Part shown: positions 6,605 to 14,356 of the stretch, in pieces | How positions within the stretch are numbered: the stretch's first letter is position 1 | How the letters are laid out: each line of letters begins with the position of its first letter | Assembly (NCBI GenBank): GCA_041488295.1 | Contig: JBGPOZ010000100.1 | Coordinates: 1-15,749, forward strand | Direction of reading: 5' to 3' | Source: URHD0088 sp041488295 | Lineage (GTDB): Bacteria; Pseudomonadota; Alphaproteobacteria; ATCC43930; CGMCC-115725 | DNA: 15,749 bases | Notes under the pieces: generated by a model | Told to the model about the DNA's origin: nothing | The model's database searches: none | Seen by the model: only the letters and a program-made list of their open reading frames with translations | Position numbers and translations under genes: made by a program

Positions 6605-6688
6605 CGGCGCCCCCGAATGCCCGCTCCGGGCGACCTTGCCGCAACTTGCGGCGTTATGCCGCACGGTTATCTTCGCACATGCCCCCGC

Positions 6689-6705
6689 GCGCGACGACGT
6701 CGCGC
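6689..6705. promoter_or_regulatory. Inverted repeat in the kdsB-cytochrome c divergent intergenic region
   Basis: GCGCGACG and CGTCGCGC form a perfect 8-bp palindrome around a single central A in the 189-bp gap between two divergent genes. It could be a regulator binding site, but in GC-rich DNA such repeats arise often by chance. No convincing -35/-10 pair was found on either strand here. Confidence 0.25.
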
Positions 6706-6793
6706 ACTGGCTTCAACCACATTTCGTTTGAGTTGTCAGCGAAAATTGGCTTTATCTCCCGCTGTCGTCCGGCGTTTGGCGAAGGGTTCACGC

Positions 6794-7309
6794 ATGCACA
6801 GTCTCGAAGGCAACAAGATCATCGCATCGGTGCTTCTGGCGGGCATCATCGCGATGGTGACCGGAATCATGGCCGGCGCTCTCGTGCATCCGCGGCAGCT
6901 TGCGAAGAACGTCTACGAGGTGGCGGTCGCCGAGGCCCCGGCTGCGGCCGCGGGGGCCGGCGAGCAGAAGGGGCCGGAGCCGATCGCGCCGCTGATGGCT
7001 CAGGCCGATGCCAAGGCCGGCGCGGACGTCGCCAAGAAATGCCTGCAATGCCACACCTTCGACAAGGGCGGCCCGAACAAGATCGGTCCCAACCTCTTCG
7101 GCGTCATCGGCGAGGATATGGGTCAAGGCAAAGGTTTCGCCTTCTCCGACGCGCTCAAGGGCAAGAAGGCCAAATGGGACGTCGAGACGCTGAACGAATG
7201 GCTGTGGAAGCCGCAAGCCTTCGCCAAGGGCACCAAGATGACTTTCGTCGGCCTGCCCAAGGCAAAGGACCGCGCCGATATCGTGGCCTATCTCGAATCG
7301 CTGAAGTGA
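6794..7309 (+). CDS. cycM: Membrane-anchored class I cytochrome c (CycM-like)
   Basis: This is a 171-residue protein with an uncleaved N-terminal signal-anchor (hydrophobic residues about 9-30) and an Ala/Pro/Gly-rich linker (about 44-66). A cytochrome c domain follows with the haem site CLQCH (Cys83, Cys86, His87), KIGPNLFGV, and the distal ligand Met149 in GTKMTF. This architecture matches CycM / cytochrome c552 of alphaproteobacteria, which carries electrons from the bc1 complex to the aa3 terminal oxidase at the periplasmic face of the inner membrane. A purine-rich stretch GAAGGG lies 7-12 nt before the ATG. It is divergent from kdsB, and the HisN-like gene follows 19 bp downstream. The name CycM is by resemblance. 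Confidence 0.92.
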   Translation: MHSLEGNKIIASVLLAGIIAMVTGIMAGALVHPRQLAKNVYEVAVAEAPAAAAGAGEQKGPEPIAPLMAQADAKAGADVAKKCLQCHTFDKGGPNKIGPNLFGVIGEDMGQGKGFAFSDALKGKKAKWDVETLNEWLWKPQAFAKGTKMTFVGLPKAKDRADIVAYLESLK

Positions 7310-7328
7310 ACGCCGCGGCGAGCGGCAG

Positions 7329-8108
7329 ATGAGCGCGTCCGTCACCGCCGAGCATCTTGCCTTCGCCGACCTGCTCGCCGACGCCGCGGGCGCGGTGAGC
7401 CGCCGCTATTTCCGGCAAAAGATCGCGGTCGACGACAAGGCGGATACGAGCCCGGTGACGATCGCCGACCGCGAGGCGGAAGCGGCGATGCGCGCCCTCA
7501 TCGAGGCGGAGTATCCCAAGCACGGCATCCTCGGCGAGGAGCACGGGACGGTGCGCGGCGGCGCCGATTTCGTCTGGGTGCTCGACCCGATCGACGGCAC
7601 CAAATCCTTCATCTCGGGCGTGCCGCTCTTTGGAACGCTCATCGCGCTTGCTCATGAAGGGCGGCCGGTGCTCGGTGTCATCGACCAGCCGATCTCGCGC
7701 GAGCGCTGGCGCGGCCTCGAAGGCAGCCCCTCGACCTTCAATGGCGCGGCGATCCGCACGCGATCCTGCGCGGCGCTCTCCCAAGCGACGCTCTTCGCTG
7801 GCGCGATGGAGCAATACCAGGGCGGCGACGCCGACGCGCTGGCGCGGCTCAAATCCAGCGTCAAGCTGACGCGCCACAACGGCGATTGCTACGCCTATGG
7901 CTTGGTGGCGCTCGGCTTCGTCGATTGCGTCGCCGAAGCCGGCATGAAGCCTTACGACTACTGCGCAGTCGTACCCGTGATCGCCGGCGCCGGCGGCACC
8001 GTCACCGATTGGCAGGGCCGGCCGCTCGATCTCGGATCCGACGGGCGCGTCCTCGCCGCCGGCGACAAGCGTCTCCATGAAGCGGCGCTCGCCCGGATCG
8101 CAGGCTGA
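7329..8108 (+). CDS. hisN: Inositol monophosphatase-family phosphatase, probably histidinol-phosphatase
   Basis: This is a Mg2+-dependent phosphatase of the IMPase superfamily, 259 residues. Metal-site residues are Glu70/Glu71 (ILGEEHG), Asp86 and Asp89 in WVLDPIDGTKSF, and Asp210 in KPYDYCAVVPVIAGAGG. The run FISGVPLFGTLIAL and the KADTSPVTIADREAE opening resemble HisN-type histidinol-phosphatases, which complete histidine synthesis in actinobacteria and many alphaproteobacteria. No other his gene is nearby, so inositol-1-monophosphatase or a CysQ-like activity cannot be excluded. The ATG lies 19 bp after the cytochrome stop codon, so co-transcription is likely. Confidence 0.85.
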   Translation: MSASVTAEHLAFADLLADAAGAVSRRYFRQKIAVDDKADTSPVTIADREAEAAMRALIEAEYPKHGILGEEHGTVRGGADFVWVLDPIDGTKSFISGVPLFGTLIALAHEGRPVLGVIDQPISRERWRGLEGSPSTFNGAAIRTRSCAALSQATLFAGAMEQYQGGDADALARLKSSVKLTRHNGDCYAYGLVALGFVDCVAEAGMKPYDYCAVVPVIAGAGGTVTDWQGRPLDLGSDGRVLAAGDKRLHEAALARIAG

Positions 8109-8122
8109 CGATCGCGGCTGAA

Positions 8123-8135
8123 TTTGCCGGGCAAA
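8123..8135. promoter_or_regulatory. Short inverted repeat upstream of yejA
   Basis: TTTGCC-G-GGCAAA is a perfect 6-bp palindrome with one central base, in the 78-bp gap between the HisN-like gene and yejA. It may be an operator for the yej operon; the loop is too short for a normal terminator. Evidence is only the symmetry and position. Confidence 0.25.
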
Positions 8136-8186
8136 CGCTCTATTCTCGGTATCGAGTGTGTCGATCTCGTCATCCGAGAGAGGGTC

Positions 8187-10025
8187 ATGCGCGCGTTTTT
8201 CGGTTTCGTTCTCGCCCTCGCCCTGCTTCTTCCCGCCGCCGCCCGAGCCGACGACGGCGATACGAAGAGCCACGGACTCTCGCTCTTCGGCGATCTCAAA
8301 TACGCTCGCGACTTCACGCATTTCGACTACGCCAATCCCGACGCGCCGAAAGGCGGCACGGTCAAGCTCGCGACGCTCGGCACCTACGACACTTTCAATC
8401 CATTCATTCTGCGCGGGCAGGCCGCCGCGGGCATCGGTGAGCTGTTCGACACGCTGCTGGCGCGCAGCGCGGACGAGATCTCGGTCACCTATGGTCTCAT
8501 CGCCGAGACTGTGGAACTCGCGCCCGATCATCGTTCCGCCACCTTTACGCTGCGCCCCGAAGCGCGTTTCCACGATGGCTCGCCGATGACCGTGGATGAT
8601 GTGCTCTGGACATTCGAGACGCTGAAGACCAAAGGGCATCCGCGCTATCGTATCAACCTTGCCGATGTCGAGAAGGCCGAGAAGGTCGGCGAGCGGGCGG
8701 TCCGCTTCACGTTCAAGACCGCCGACAACCGCGAAGCGCCACTTTATGTCGGCGACCTACCGGTCCTTTCGAAGAAATACTGGGAGGGGCGGGATTTCGA
8801 GAAGACAACGCTGGACATCCCGCTCGGCAGCGGCCCGTACAAGATCGAATCCTTCGAGCCGGGGCGGAGCATCACCTATGGGCGGGTCAAGGATTATTGG
8901 GCCAGGGATCTCCCCGTGCGCCGCGGAACCGGCAATTTCGACACCATGCGCTTCGACTATTATCGCGACCGCGGCGTCGCGTTCGAGGCCTTCAAGGCCG
9001 GCCAGTACGACTATCGGGAGGAGTTCACCTCGCGGGATTGGGCGACCGGCTACGACACGCCGGCGGTGCGCGAAGGCCTCATCAAGAAAGAAGAGATCAA
9101 GCACGAGATCCCGCAAGGAATGCAGGGCATGGTCTATAATTTGCGCAAGCCGCTCTTCCAAGACGCTCGGGTGCGCAAGGCGCTCGCCTACGCGTTTGAT
9201 TTCGAGTGGGAGAACAAGAATCTCTTCTACGGCGCCTATACGCGGACGAAAAGCTACTTCAGCAACTCGGTGTTTGCATCGAGCGGCCTGCCTCAGGGCA
9301 AGGAACTCGACGGTCTCGAGAAGTATCGCGGGCGCATCCCCGACGAGGTTTTCACCACTGAATACGCGCCGCCGGTGACCGACGGGTCGGGCAATATCCG
9401 CGACAATCTGCGCGAAGCGCTGAAGCTCTTGAAGGAGGCGGGGTGGAGCTTCAAGGGCAAGCAACTTGTCGACGACAAGACCGGCCAGCCCTTCACCTTC
9501 GAGATGCTGAGTTTCGAGCCCATCACCGAGCGCATCATCCTGCCCTTCAAGAGCAATCTCGAGCGGCTCGGCATCACCCTCACTCTGCGCAACGTCGATC
9601 CGACGCAATTCCAGAACCGCATCCGCGACTTCGATTTCGACATGATCTCGATGCGCTGGCCGGGCTCCTTTCCACCCGGCAACGAGCTGCGCGAGTTCTT
9701 CGGCAGCGAGGCGGCAAAGTCGCCGGGCAGCTACAATTATTTTGGTCTCGCCGATCCGACGATCGACAGCCTCGTCGAGGACGTGACGAGCGCGCGCTCG
9801 ATGGACGCTCTCGTCGTCGCCTCGCATGCCCTCGACCGCGCGCTCCTGCACGGCTATTACGTCATCCCGGAATGGTATATCGGTGCCTTCCGCATCGCCT
9901 ATTGGAACAAGTTCCAGCGCCCCGCCGTCACGCCGAAATACGCGGTCGGCTTCGAGACCTGGTGGCTCGATCCGGCGCGCGAGACGGCGGTGGCGCACCG
10001 CAAGGACGAACTCAAGACCGAGTAG
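8187..10025 (+). CDS. yejA: Periplasmic oligopeptide/microcin C-type ABC transporter substrate-binding protein (YejA-like)
   Basis: This is the extracytoplasmic solute-binding protein of a Yej-type importer, which in E. coli takes up oligopeptides and microcin C. It is 612 residues from ATG 8187, with a Sec signal peptide (hydrophobic core VLALALLLP, likely cleavage after ARA near residue 21). The mature protein has the SBP_bac_5 fold and YejA-typical phrases: HGLSLFGDLKY, FDYANPDAPKGG, GSGPYKIESFEPGR, RMPG-like SMRWPGSFPPGNELREFFGS, and a C-terminal YNLRKPLFQDARVRKAL-like region further up. A purine-rich GAGAGAGGG stretch precedes the ATG. An earlier in-frame ATG at 8124 would put 21 residues before the signal peptide and is unlikely. 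It is the first gene of yejABE, with yejB 14 bp downstream. Confidence 0.93.
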   Translation: MRAFFGFVLALALLLPAAARADDGDTKSHGLSLFGDLKYARDFTHFDYANPDAPKGGTVKLATLGTYDTFNPFILRGQAAAGIGELFDTLLARSADEISVTYGLIAETVELAPDHRSATFTLRPEARFHDGSPMTVDDVLWTFETLKTKGHPRYRINLADVEKAEKVGERAVRFTFKTADNREAPLYVGDLPVLSKKYWEGRDFEKTTLDIPLGSGPYKIESFEPGRSITYGRVKDYWARDLPVRRGTGNFDTMRFDYYRDRGVAFEAFKAGQYDYREEFTSRDWATGYDTPAVREGLIKKEEIKHEIPQGMQGMVYNLRKPLFQDARVRKALAYAFDFEWENKNLFYGAYTRTKSYFSNSVFASSGLPQGKELDGLEKYRGRIPDEVFTTEYAPPVTDGSGNIRDNLREALKLLKEAGWSFKGKQLVDDKTGQPFTFEMLSFEPITERIILPFKSNLERLGITLTLRNVDPTQFQNRIRDFDFDMISMRWPGSFPPGNELREFFGSEAAKSPGSYNYFGLADPTIDSLVEDVTSARSMDALVVASHALDRALLHGYYVIPEWYIGAFRIAYWNKFQRPAVTPKYAVGFETWWLDPARETAVAHRKDELKTE

Positions 10026-10039
10026 GGGCGCCGCTCGAC

Positions 10040-11119
10040 ATGACGGCTTACATTATCCGGCGCCTCTTGCTCATGATCCCGACCTTGTTCGGCATCATGG
10101 TCATCAATTTCATCGTCATTCAGGCGGCGCCGGGCGGGCCGATCGATCAAACGATCGCGCAGCTCCGCGGCACCGGCAGCGCCGCCGAGCGCTTCGCGGG
10201 CTCGGCGCGCAGCGAGGCAGGAACCACCGCGACCGATCAATCGCGCAGCGCGCGCGGCCTCGATCCCGCCTTCATCAAGGAGCTCGAGAAGCTCTATGGC
10301 TTCGACAAGCCGCCGCTCGAGCGCTTCATCTCGATGTTGCGCAATTATATCGTCTTCGATTTCGGCAAAAGCTTCTATCAGGATCGCAGCGTCGTCGATC
10401 TGATCCGCGACCGTCTCCCCGTTTCGATCTCGCTCGGCCTTTGGTCGACCCTCATCATCTATCTCGCCTCGATCCCGCTCGGCATCCGCAAGGCGGTGCG
10501 CGACGGCTCGCGCTTCGATACCTGGACGAGCGCCGTCGTCATCATCGGAAATGCGATCCCCAGCTTCCTCTTCGCCGTGCTTCTCATCGTCGTCTTCGCC
10601 GGCGGCCGGTATCTGAGTTGGTTTCCGCTGCGCGGCCTCACCTCCGACAATTGGGCGGATCTTTCGTGGGCGGCGCGAATTCTCGACTATTTCTGGCACG
10701 TCGCCTTGCCGGTCTCGGCGATGGTCATCAGCGGCTTTGCCGGCTTGACCATGCTCACCAAGAATTCCTTCATCGAGGAGATCAACAAGCAGTATGTGAC
10801 GACGGCCAGAGCCAAGGGCTTGACGGAGCGGCGCGTTCTCTACGGGCACGTTTTTCGCAACGCCATGCTGATCGTCGTCGCCGGCTTTCCCGCGCACTTC
10901 ATCGGCATTCTCTTCACCGGCGCCCTTCTGATCGAGGTGATCTTTTCCTTGAACGGGCTCGGCCTCCTCGGCTTCGAGGCGGCTTTGAGCCGCGACTATC
11001 CGATCATGTTCTCGACGCTTTACGTCTATGCCTTGATCGGCATGGTGCTGAAGCTCGTGAGCGACATCACCTACACCTTGATCGATCCGCGGATCGACTT
11101 CGAGCGGCGCGCCGCGTGA
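10040..11119 (+). CDS. yejB: ABC transporter permease YejB
   Basis: This is an inner-membrane permease subunit of 359 residues. The start MTAYIIRRLLLMIPTLFGI is the typical first helix of DppB/OppB/YejB permeases, followed by the conserved APGGPIDQ. A variable periplasmic loop rich in Ser/Ala/Gly (about 42-72) precedes GFDKPPLERF. Five further helices follow; the cytoplasmic EAA loop (ATPase docking site) is near residues 253-276 with TTARAKGLTERRVLYGHVFRNAM-type spacing. The end YTLIDPRIDFE closely matches E. coli YejB. Length is as expected (E. coli about 364). Its stop codon overlaps the yejE GTG start (GTGA). The frame is open far upstream, but that part overlaps yejA. Confidence 0.95.
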   Translation: MTAYIIRRLLLMIPTLFGIMVINFIVIQAAPGGPIDQTIAQLRGTGSAAERFAGSARSEAGTTATDQSRSARGLDPAFIKELEKLYGFDKPPLERFISMLRNYIVFDFGKSFYQDRSVVDLIRDRLPVSISLGLWSTLIIYLASIPLGIRKAVRDGSRFDTWTSAVVIIGNAIPSFLFAVLLIVVFAGGRYLSWFPLRGLTSDNWADLSWAARILDYFWHVALPVSAMVISGFAGLTMLTKNSFIEEINKQYVTTARAKGLTERRVLYGHVFRNAMLIVVAGFPAHFIGILFTGALLIEVIFSLNGLGLLGFEAALSRDYPIMFSTLYVYALIGMVLKLVSDITYTLIDPRIDFERRAA

Positions 11120-12201
11120 GCCGCATCGCCGAAGCCCGCGCGGCATCGCCGGCGAGACGCCGCATCCTCAGTGTGCGCGTGACGCCGCTCACCCTTCGCC
11201 GGCTCGCCAATTTCCGTGCCAACACGCGCGGCTTCTGGTCGCTCTGGCTCTTCCTCGGCCTCTTCGCCCTCACCCTCTTCGCCGAGTGCATCGCCAACGA
11301 CAAGCCCCTCGTCATTCGTTACGACGGGCAATGGTTCTTTCCCGTCCTCGTCCAGTATCCCGAGACGGTCTTCGGCGGCGAGTTTCCGAGCGAGGCGGAT
11401 TACCGCGATTCCTTCGTGCGCAAATCGATCGAGGAGAGGGGCTGGATGGTCTGGCCGCCCATCCCCTTTTCCTATGGCACCATCAACTTCGATCTTCCGG
11501 TTCCGGCGCCGGCGCCGCCCTCCGCGGTCAACTGGCTCGGCACCGACGATCAAGGGCGCGACGTTCTCGCGCGCGTCATCTACGGTTTCCGTATCTCCGT
11601 CCTGTTCGGCCTCACCTTGACCGTTTTCTCGTCGCTCGTCGGCATCGCCGCGGGTGCGATCCAGGGCTATTTCGGGGGCTGGATCGATCTCGGCTTCCAG
11701 CGCTTCATCGAGCTCTGGTCGAACATGCCGGTGCTCTATCTCCTCATCATCCTGTCGAGCATCGTGCAACCCAATTTCTGGTGGCTCCTCGGCATCATGC
11801 TCATCTTCTCGTGGATGACCCTCGTCGATCTCGTGCGCGCCGAATTCCTGCGTGCGCGCAATTTCGATTATGTGCGCGCGGCGAGGGCGCTCGGCGTCTC
11901 GAACCTGGTCATCATCGTCCGCCATGTGCTCCCGAACGCCATGGTCTCGACGTTGACGTTTCTGCCCTTCATCTTGAACGGCTCGATCACGACCCTGACC
12001 TCGCTCGATTTCCTCGGCTTCGGCCTGCCGCCGGGTTCGCCGTCGCTGGGCGAGCTTCTGGCGCAAGGCAAGAACAACCTCCAGGCGCCGTGGCTCGGCA
12101 TCACGGCGTTCCTGACGCTCGCCATCATGCTGAGCCTTCTCATCTTCATCGGCGAGGCAGTGCGCGACGCGTTCGATCCGCGCAAGAACATCGGCCGATA
12201 G
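11116..12201 (+). CDS. yejE: ABC transporter permease YejE
   Basis: This is the second permease subunit, 361 residues from the GTG at 11116, which overlaps the yejB stop by 4 nt (GTGA). GTG 11173 is an alternative start giving 342 residues, closer to the E. coli length of about 341. The protein matches E. coli YejE closely: RGFWSLWLFLGLF (helix 1), AECIANDKPL, a large periplasmic loop containing NWLGTDDQGRDVLAR, YGFRISVLFGL, and VQPNFWWLLGI. An EAA loop with RAARALGVSN ... RHVLPNAM comes near residues 254-277, and the C-terminus is FIGEAVRDAFDP. It is the last gene of the operon as seen here; no ATPase gene (yejF) follows. Confidence 0.95.
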   Translation: MSRIAEARAASPARRRILSVRVTPLTLRRLANFRANTRGFWSLWLFLGLFALTLFAECIANDKPLVIRYDGQWFFPVLVQYPETVFGGEFPSEADYRDSFVRKSIEERGWMVWPPIPFSYGTINFDLPVPAPAPPSAVNWLGTDDQGRDVLARVIYGFRISVLFGLTLTVFSSLVGIAAGAIQGYFGGWIDLGFQRFIELWSNMPVLYLLIILSSIVQPNFWWLLGIMLIFSWMTLVDLVRAEFLRARNFDYVRAARALGVSNLVIIVRHVLPNAMVSTLTFLPFILNGSITTLTSLDFLGFGLPPGSPSLGELLAQGKNNLQAPWLGITAFLTLAIMLSLLIFIGEAVRDAFDPRKNIGR

Positions 12202-12275
12202 TTTGACCCGAAATGAATGCGGTTAGGTCGTTGGGCTCGAGAGCACCATCGAGAGCATGCGACTTCCATTGCGCC

Positions 12276-12354
12276 CGTCATTGCGAGCCGGAGGCGAAGC
12301 AATCCAAGGGCAGAAGCTGGTCGCCTGGATTGCTTCTCTACGCTCGCGATGACG
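12276..12354. repeat. Palindromic intergenic repeat ('CGTCATTGCGAGC' family)
   Basis: The outer arms CGTCATTGCGAGC (12276-12288) and GCTCGCGATGACG (12342-12354) are complementary at 12 of 13 positions, the last being a possible G-U pair in RNA. The inner arms GAAGCAATCCA (12296-12306) and TGGATTGCTTC (12326-12336) are perfect over 11 bp, with a 19-nt loop. Palindromes with the same CGTCATTGCGAGC and GAAGCAATCCA modules are dispersed in many proteobacterial genomes, including Bradyrhizobium-like ones (from memory). Being 75 bp after yejE and between converging genes, it may serve as a bidirectional transcription stop. Confidence 0.8.
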
Positions 12355-12399
12355 GTTCCGTAGTCGTGGTGACGCGCGCCTTGATGGACGGCCGGCCAC

Positions 12400-12416
12400 T
12401 TCGAGTCAGACTCGAA
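12400..12416. repeat. Perfect 17-bp inverted repeat
   Basis: TTCGAGTC-A-GACTCGAA is a perfect 8-bp palindrome around one base, followed by TCG. It lies between the larger palindrome and the 3' end of the patatin gene. The half TTCGAGTC resembles a tRNA T-arm, but no tRNA can be folded around it. The role is unknown. Confidence 0.4.
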
Positions 12417-12496
12417 TCGTTTGCGGTGCGGTGAATCCTCTTCTCGGCTTCATCGGGAGACGGAGACGCCACCGGGCCCTTGGGGGATCTTTCTGC

Positions 12497-13492
12497 CTAG
12501 GCGGCGGCGAACGCCTTCACAGCCTCCCGTATTTCCGCCGGCTCGAGCACGGGGCCGAGCTTGTGGCAGGGCTCGAAGGGCTCGGCCTTTTCCGCGAAGA
12601 AGGTGTCGCGCAGGTCGGGGAGCTGGTGCAGCGCCTCCTCACGCCCCAGCTCCTCGAGCAGCGGGATGTGCTTGATGCCGTCGAGGGTGAAGCGGTAGCT
12701 GCTGGTGTCGGGGCTGATGCGGTAGACGTTGCGCGAGCCGATGAGGGCGTGCGCCGTCGCGATCGCCGAGGAGGATTGCGCCTTCATGAAAACATCGGCG
12801 ATGCGCGCGCCCCAGTACGAGGCGCCGAGCGAGATGCGCTTTTGCCACGAGACGTTGAGGTGAGTCGAGGTGCAACCAAGGCTCAAGACCTTGATTTCGT
12901 CGCGCGGCCAGTCGAGCACGCCGATCGCCTCGATGATTGCGAGGGCGAGCGGATTGCGCGCCCACATGCTGCCGTCGATGTAGGGCACGCCCTCGGGCGA
13001 GATGTGGATCGGGAAATATGTCGGCGCCGCGACCGTGGCGAGCGCCACCTCGACCGCCGGCACCTTGTAGTCGTGGATCAGCTTCGGATGATGCGAGGTC
13101 TTGTAGAGGTGGACGCGCTCGGCGGCGAGATTGAGCGACGGGATGAGCAACCGCATCCGGCTCTCGCCGAGAAGGCGCTCGCCATAGGCATCCTGGAGCA
13201 CCTCGCGCAGCGGCGTGTTGGTGTATTTCGCGCGGAGGAGGCCGCCGAAGAGGCCGGCGGCGCCGCGGCGCGGAAAGATGCGAGGTCCCGCAGCGCGGTA
13301 AAAGCTCAGCAATTCATTGGCGGTGAGGCCGAGCCCCAACCCGATCGCGATGATCCCGCCGGTCGAGGTGCCGGCGACAAGGTCGAAATAGTCGTTGATC
13401 GGCTCGCCGATCTCGGTTTCGAGCGTGGCGAGGAACGAGGCGGGAAAGACCCCCTTGATCCCGCCGCCGTCGATGGTGAGGATGCGTCGCAT
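12497..13492 (-). CDS. Patatin-like phospholipase resembling the CBASS effector CapV (no cyclase nearby)
   Basis: This is a predicted lipid acyl hydrolase of 331 residues from the ATG at 13492. It has the oxyanion-hole motif DGGGIKG (residues 8-14), the nucleophile elbow GTSTG (Ser43 at its centre) and the catalytic Asp173 in YIDGS (usual family form DGG/DGA). The surrounding text (ASFLATLE, DYFDLVAGTSTGGIIAIGL, FYRAAGPRIFP, HLYKTSHH, ALATVAAPTYFP, SMWARNPLALA, VLSLGCTS) follows the pattern of CapV-type, cyclic-dinucleotide-activated phospholipases more than plant-type or ExoU-type patatins. Catalytic residues are complete. No CD-NTase, ubiquitin-like or other CBASS gene is in the window, so its trigger is unknown. 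An ATG at 13534 would add 14 residues; 13492 places the motif at the usual distance. No strong Shine-Dalgarno is visible. Confidence 0.88.
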   Translation of the reverse strand: MRRILTIDGGGIKGVFPASFLATLETEIGEPINDYFDLVAGTSTGGIIAIGLGLGLTANELLSFYRAAGPRIFPRRGAAGLFGGLLRAKYTNTPLREVLQDAYGERLLGESRMRLLIPSLNLAAERVHLYKTSHHPKLIHDYKVPAVEVALATVAAPTYFPIHISPEGVPYIDGSMWARNPLALAIIEAIGVLDWPRDEIKVLSLGCTSTHLNVSWQKRISLGASYWGARIADVFMKAQSSSAIATAHALIGSRNVYRISPDTSSYRFTLDGIKHIPLLEELGREEALHQLPDLRDTFFAEKAEPFEPCHKLGPVLEPAEIREAVKAFAAA

Positions 13493-13846
13493 CGTCTTGC
13501 GTCTGTCCCGAACGGGATGCCATGACCGGGCCATTCCGGTTAAGACTGAGGCATTCTTGCGCGAGGGTAGCGCGGCAACTCTTTAAATTGCGTCAACCGC
13601 GATCATCCATGGATTGCATCTCTGGAGGTCGCCGTCGGGTTCGACAGACCGCGAGTCAGGGATGCGCGTCGTGGCTGGAGCCGCTGAGACCGGTTCTACG
13701 TCGACGCCAATGCTAGCGCGTCCAATCTGCACCAAGTGGAAGAATCGGCCGCTTGGCAACGAGCATTCTGACTCTGTCCGATCCCGCTTTACATCAGTCT
13801 GTAGTATGCTACTTTTACGCTAGTAGTTTCGGGAGGTACCCTCAAG
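13493..13846. other. Intergenic region between the divergent patatin and lipoprotein genes
   Basis: This 354-bp stretch separates the divergent starts. It is less GC-rich than the rest, with short AT-rich parts (CTTTAAATTG near 13581-13590 and TACTTTTACG near 13810-13819). TTGACG on the minus strand (13591-13596) and TTTACA on the plus strand (13788-13793) could be -35 elements for the patatin gene and the lipoprotein operon respectively, but neither has a good -10 box at normal spacing. ATCCATGGAT (13605-13614) is a perfect 10-bp palindrome. I see no credible gene. Confidence 0.5.
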
Positions 13847-14356
13847 ATGCTCGGGAAAGCTCTAGCTGCGGTTGCCGCGCTCCTTATTCTTGCGGGGTGT
13901 CAGCATCCAAGCCAGAACGTCTACGGAGCGAGCGAGGTCGGGAAAGCTAGCCTCGTCAACTTCGGGACTGTCGTGGCGGTCCGCGAGGTTGCGATCACCG
14001 GCGACAATACGGGAATTGGCGCGGCAGCCGGAGCGGCTGCCGGAGGGGTCGCCGGCTCGCAGTTTGGCCGCGGTGGCGGTAGTGCCGCGGCGACGCTCGT
14101 TGGGGTTCTTGTCGGAGCTGCGATCGGTGCCGTCGCCGAGCAGGCGGCGGCAGATCGGACCGGTCTCGAGTACACGGTGACACTGGAAAACGGCGTCACA
14201 ATGACGGTCGTCCAAGAGAAGACGAGTGCCGAGCGCGCCCTGCAACCGGGCGAACGGATCATGCTGCAGGTATCGGGCGGCTTTCAACGGGTGCTTCCGG
14301 CCGACCATCTCCCGACTGAAATTAAGCGCCCTCAAGGGATCAAGGTCGTCGATTAA
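13847..14356 (+). CDS. SlyB-like glycine-zipper outer-membrane lipoprotein
   Basis: This is a 169-residue lipoprotein with signal peptide and lipobox LAGC (Cys18). The mature start QNVYGASEVGKASLVNFGTVV and the following VREVAITG align by eye with E. coli SlyB (VYTASEA ... YGTIVNVR). A glycine/alanine-rich zipper follows (about residues 57-103, with GAAAGAAAGGVAG and GVLVGAAIGAVAE), which probably forms a membrane hairpin. It ends in a beta-rich SlyB-type domain (YTVTLENGVTMTVVQE, GERIMLQV). SlyB proteins help keep outer-membrane integrity. GGGAGG lies 11-16 nt before the ATG. Codons such as CTA, GTT, CTT, TGT and ATT are frequent, unlike the neighbouring genes. Its stop overlaps the next start (TAATG). 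Confidence 0.85.
   Translation: MLGKALAAVAALLILAGCQHPSQNVYGASEVGKASLVNFGTVVAVREVAITGDNTGIGAAAGAAAGGVAGSQFGRGGGSAAATLVGVLVGAAIGAVAEQAAADRTGLEYTVTLENGVTMTVVQEKTSAERALQPGERIMLQVSGGFQRVLPADHLPTEIKRPQGIKVVD

Larger units (their letters stand above)
12202..12496. other. Intergenic region between yejE and the patatin gene, carrying repeats
   Basis: This is a 295-bp gap between two converging genes. It contains a long palindromic repeat (12276-12354) and a 17-bp perfect inverted repeat (12400-12416). I find no convincing coding sequence and no fragment of an ABC ATPase in any frame. Confidence 0.6.

Noticed and set aside
5852..6793. Plus-strand extension before the cytochrome c start
   Set aside because: It is antisense to kdsB; the true protein begins with the hydrophobic signal-anchor at 6794.
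7155..8639. Minus-strand open frame of 494 codons
   Set aside because: It is antisense to the cytochrome, HisN-like and yejA genes, all with clear family motifs.
9826..11115. Upstream extension of the yejE frame
   Set aside because: It overlaps yejA and yejB in another frame; the GTG at 11116 with a 4-nt overlap is the natural start.
12400..12430. tRNA gene or tRNA fragment
   Set aside because: Only a T-arm-like octamer is seen; no acceptor, D or anticodon arm can be placed around it.
12431..13525. Plus-strand open frame of 364 codons opposite the patatin gene
   Set aside because: It is a shadow of the patatin gene; no recognisable domain, and acidic/arginine-rich text typical of antisense frames.
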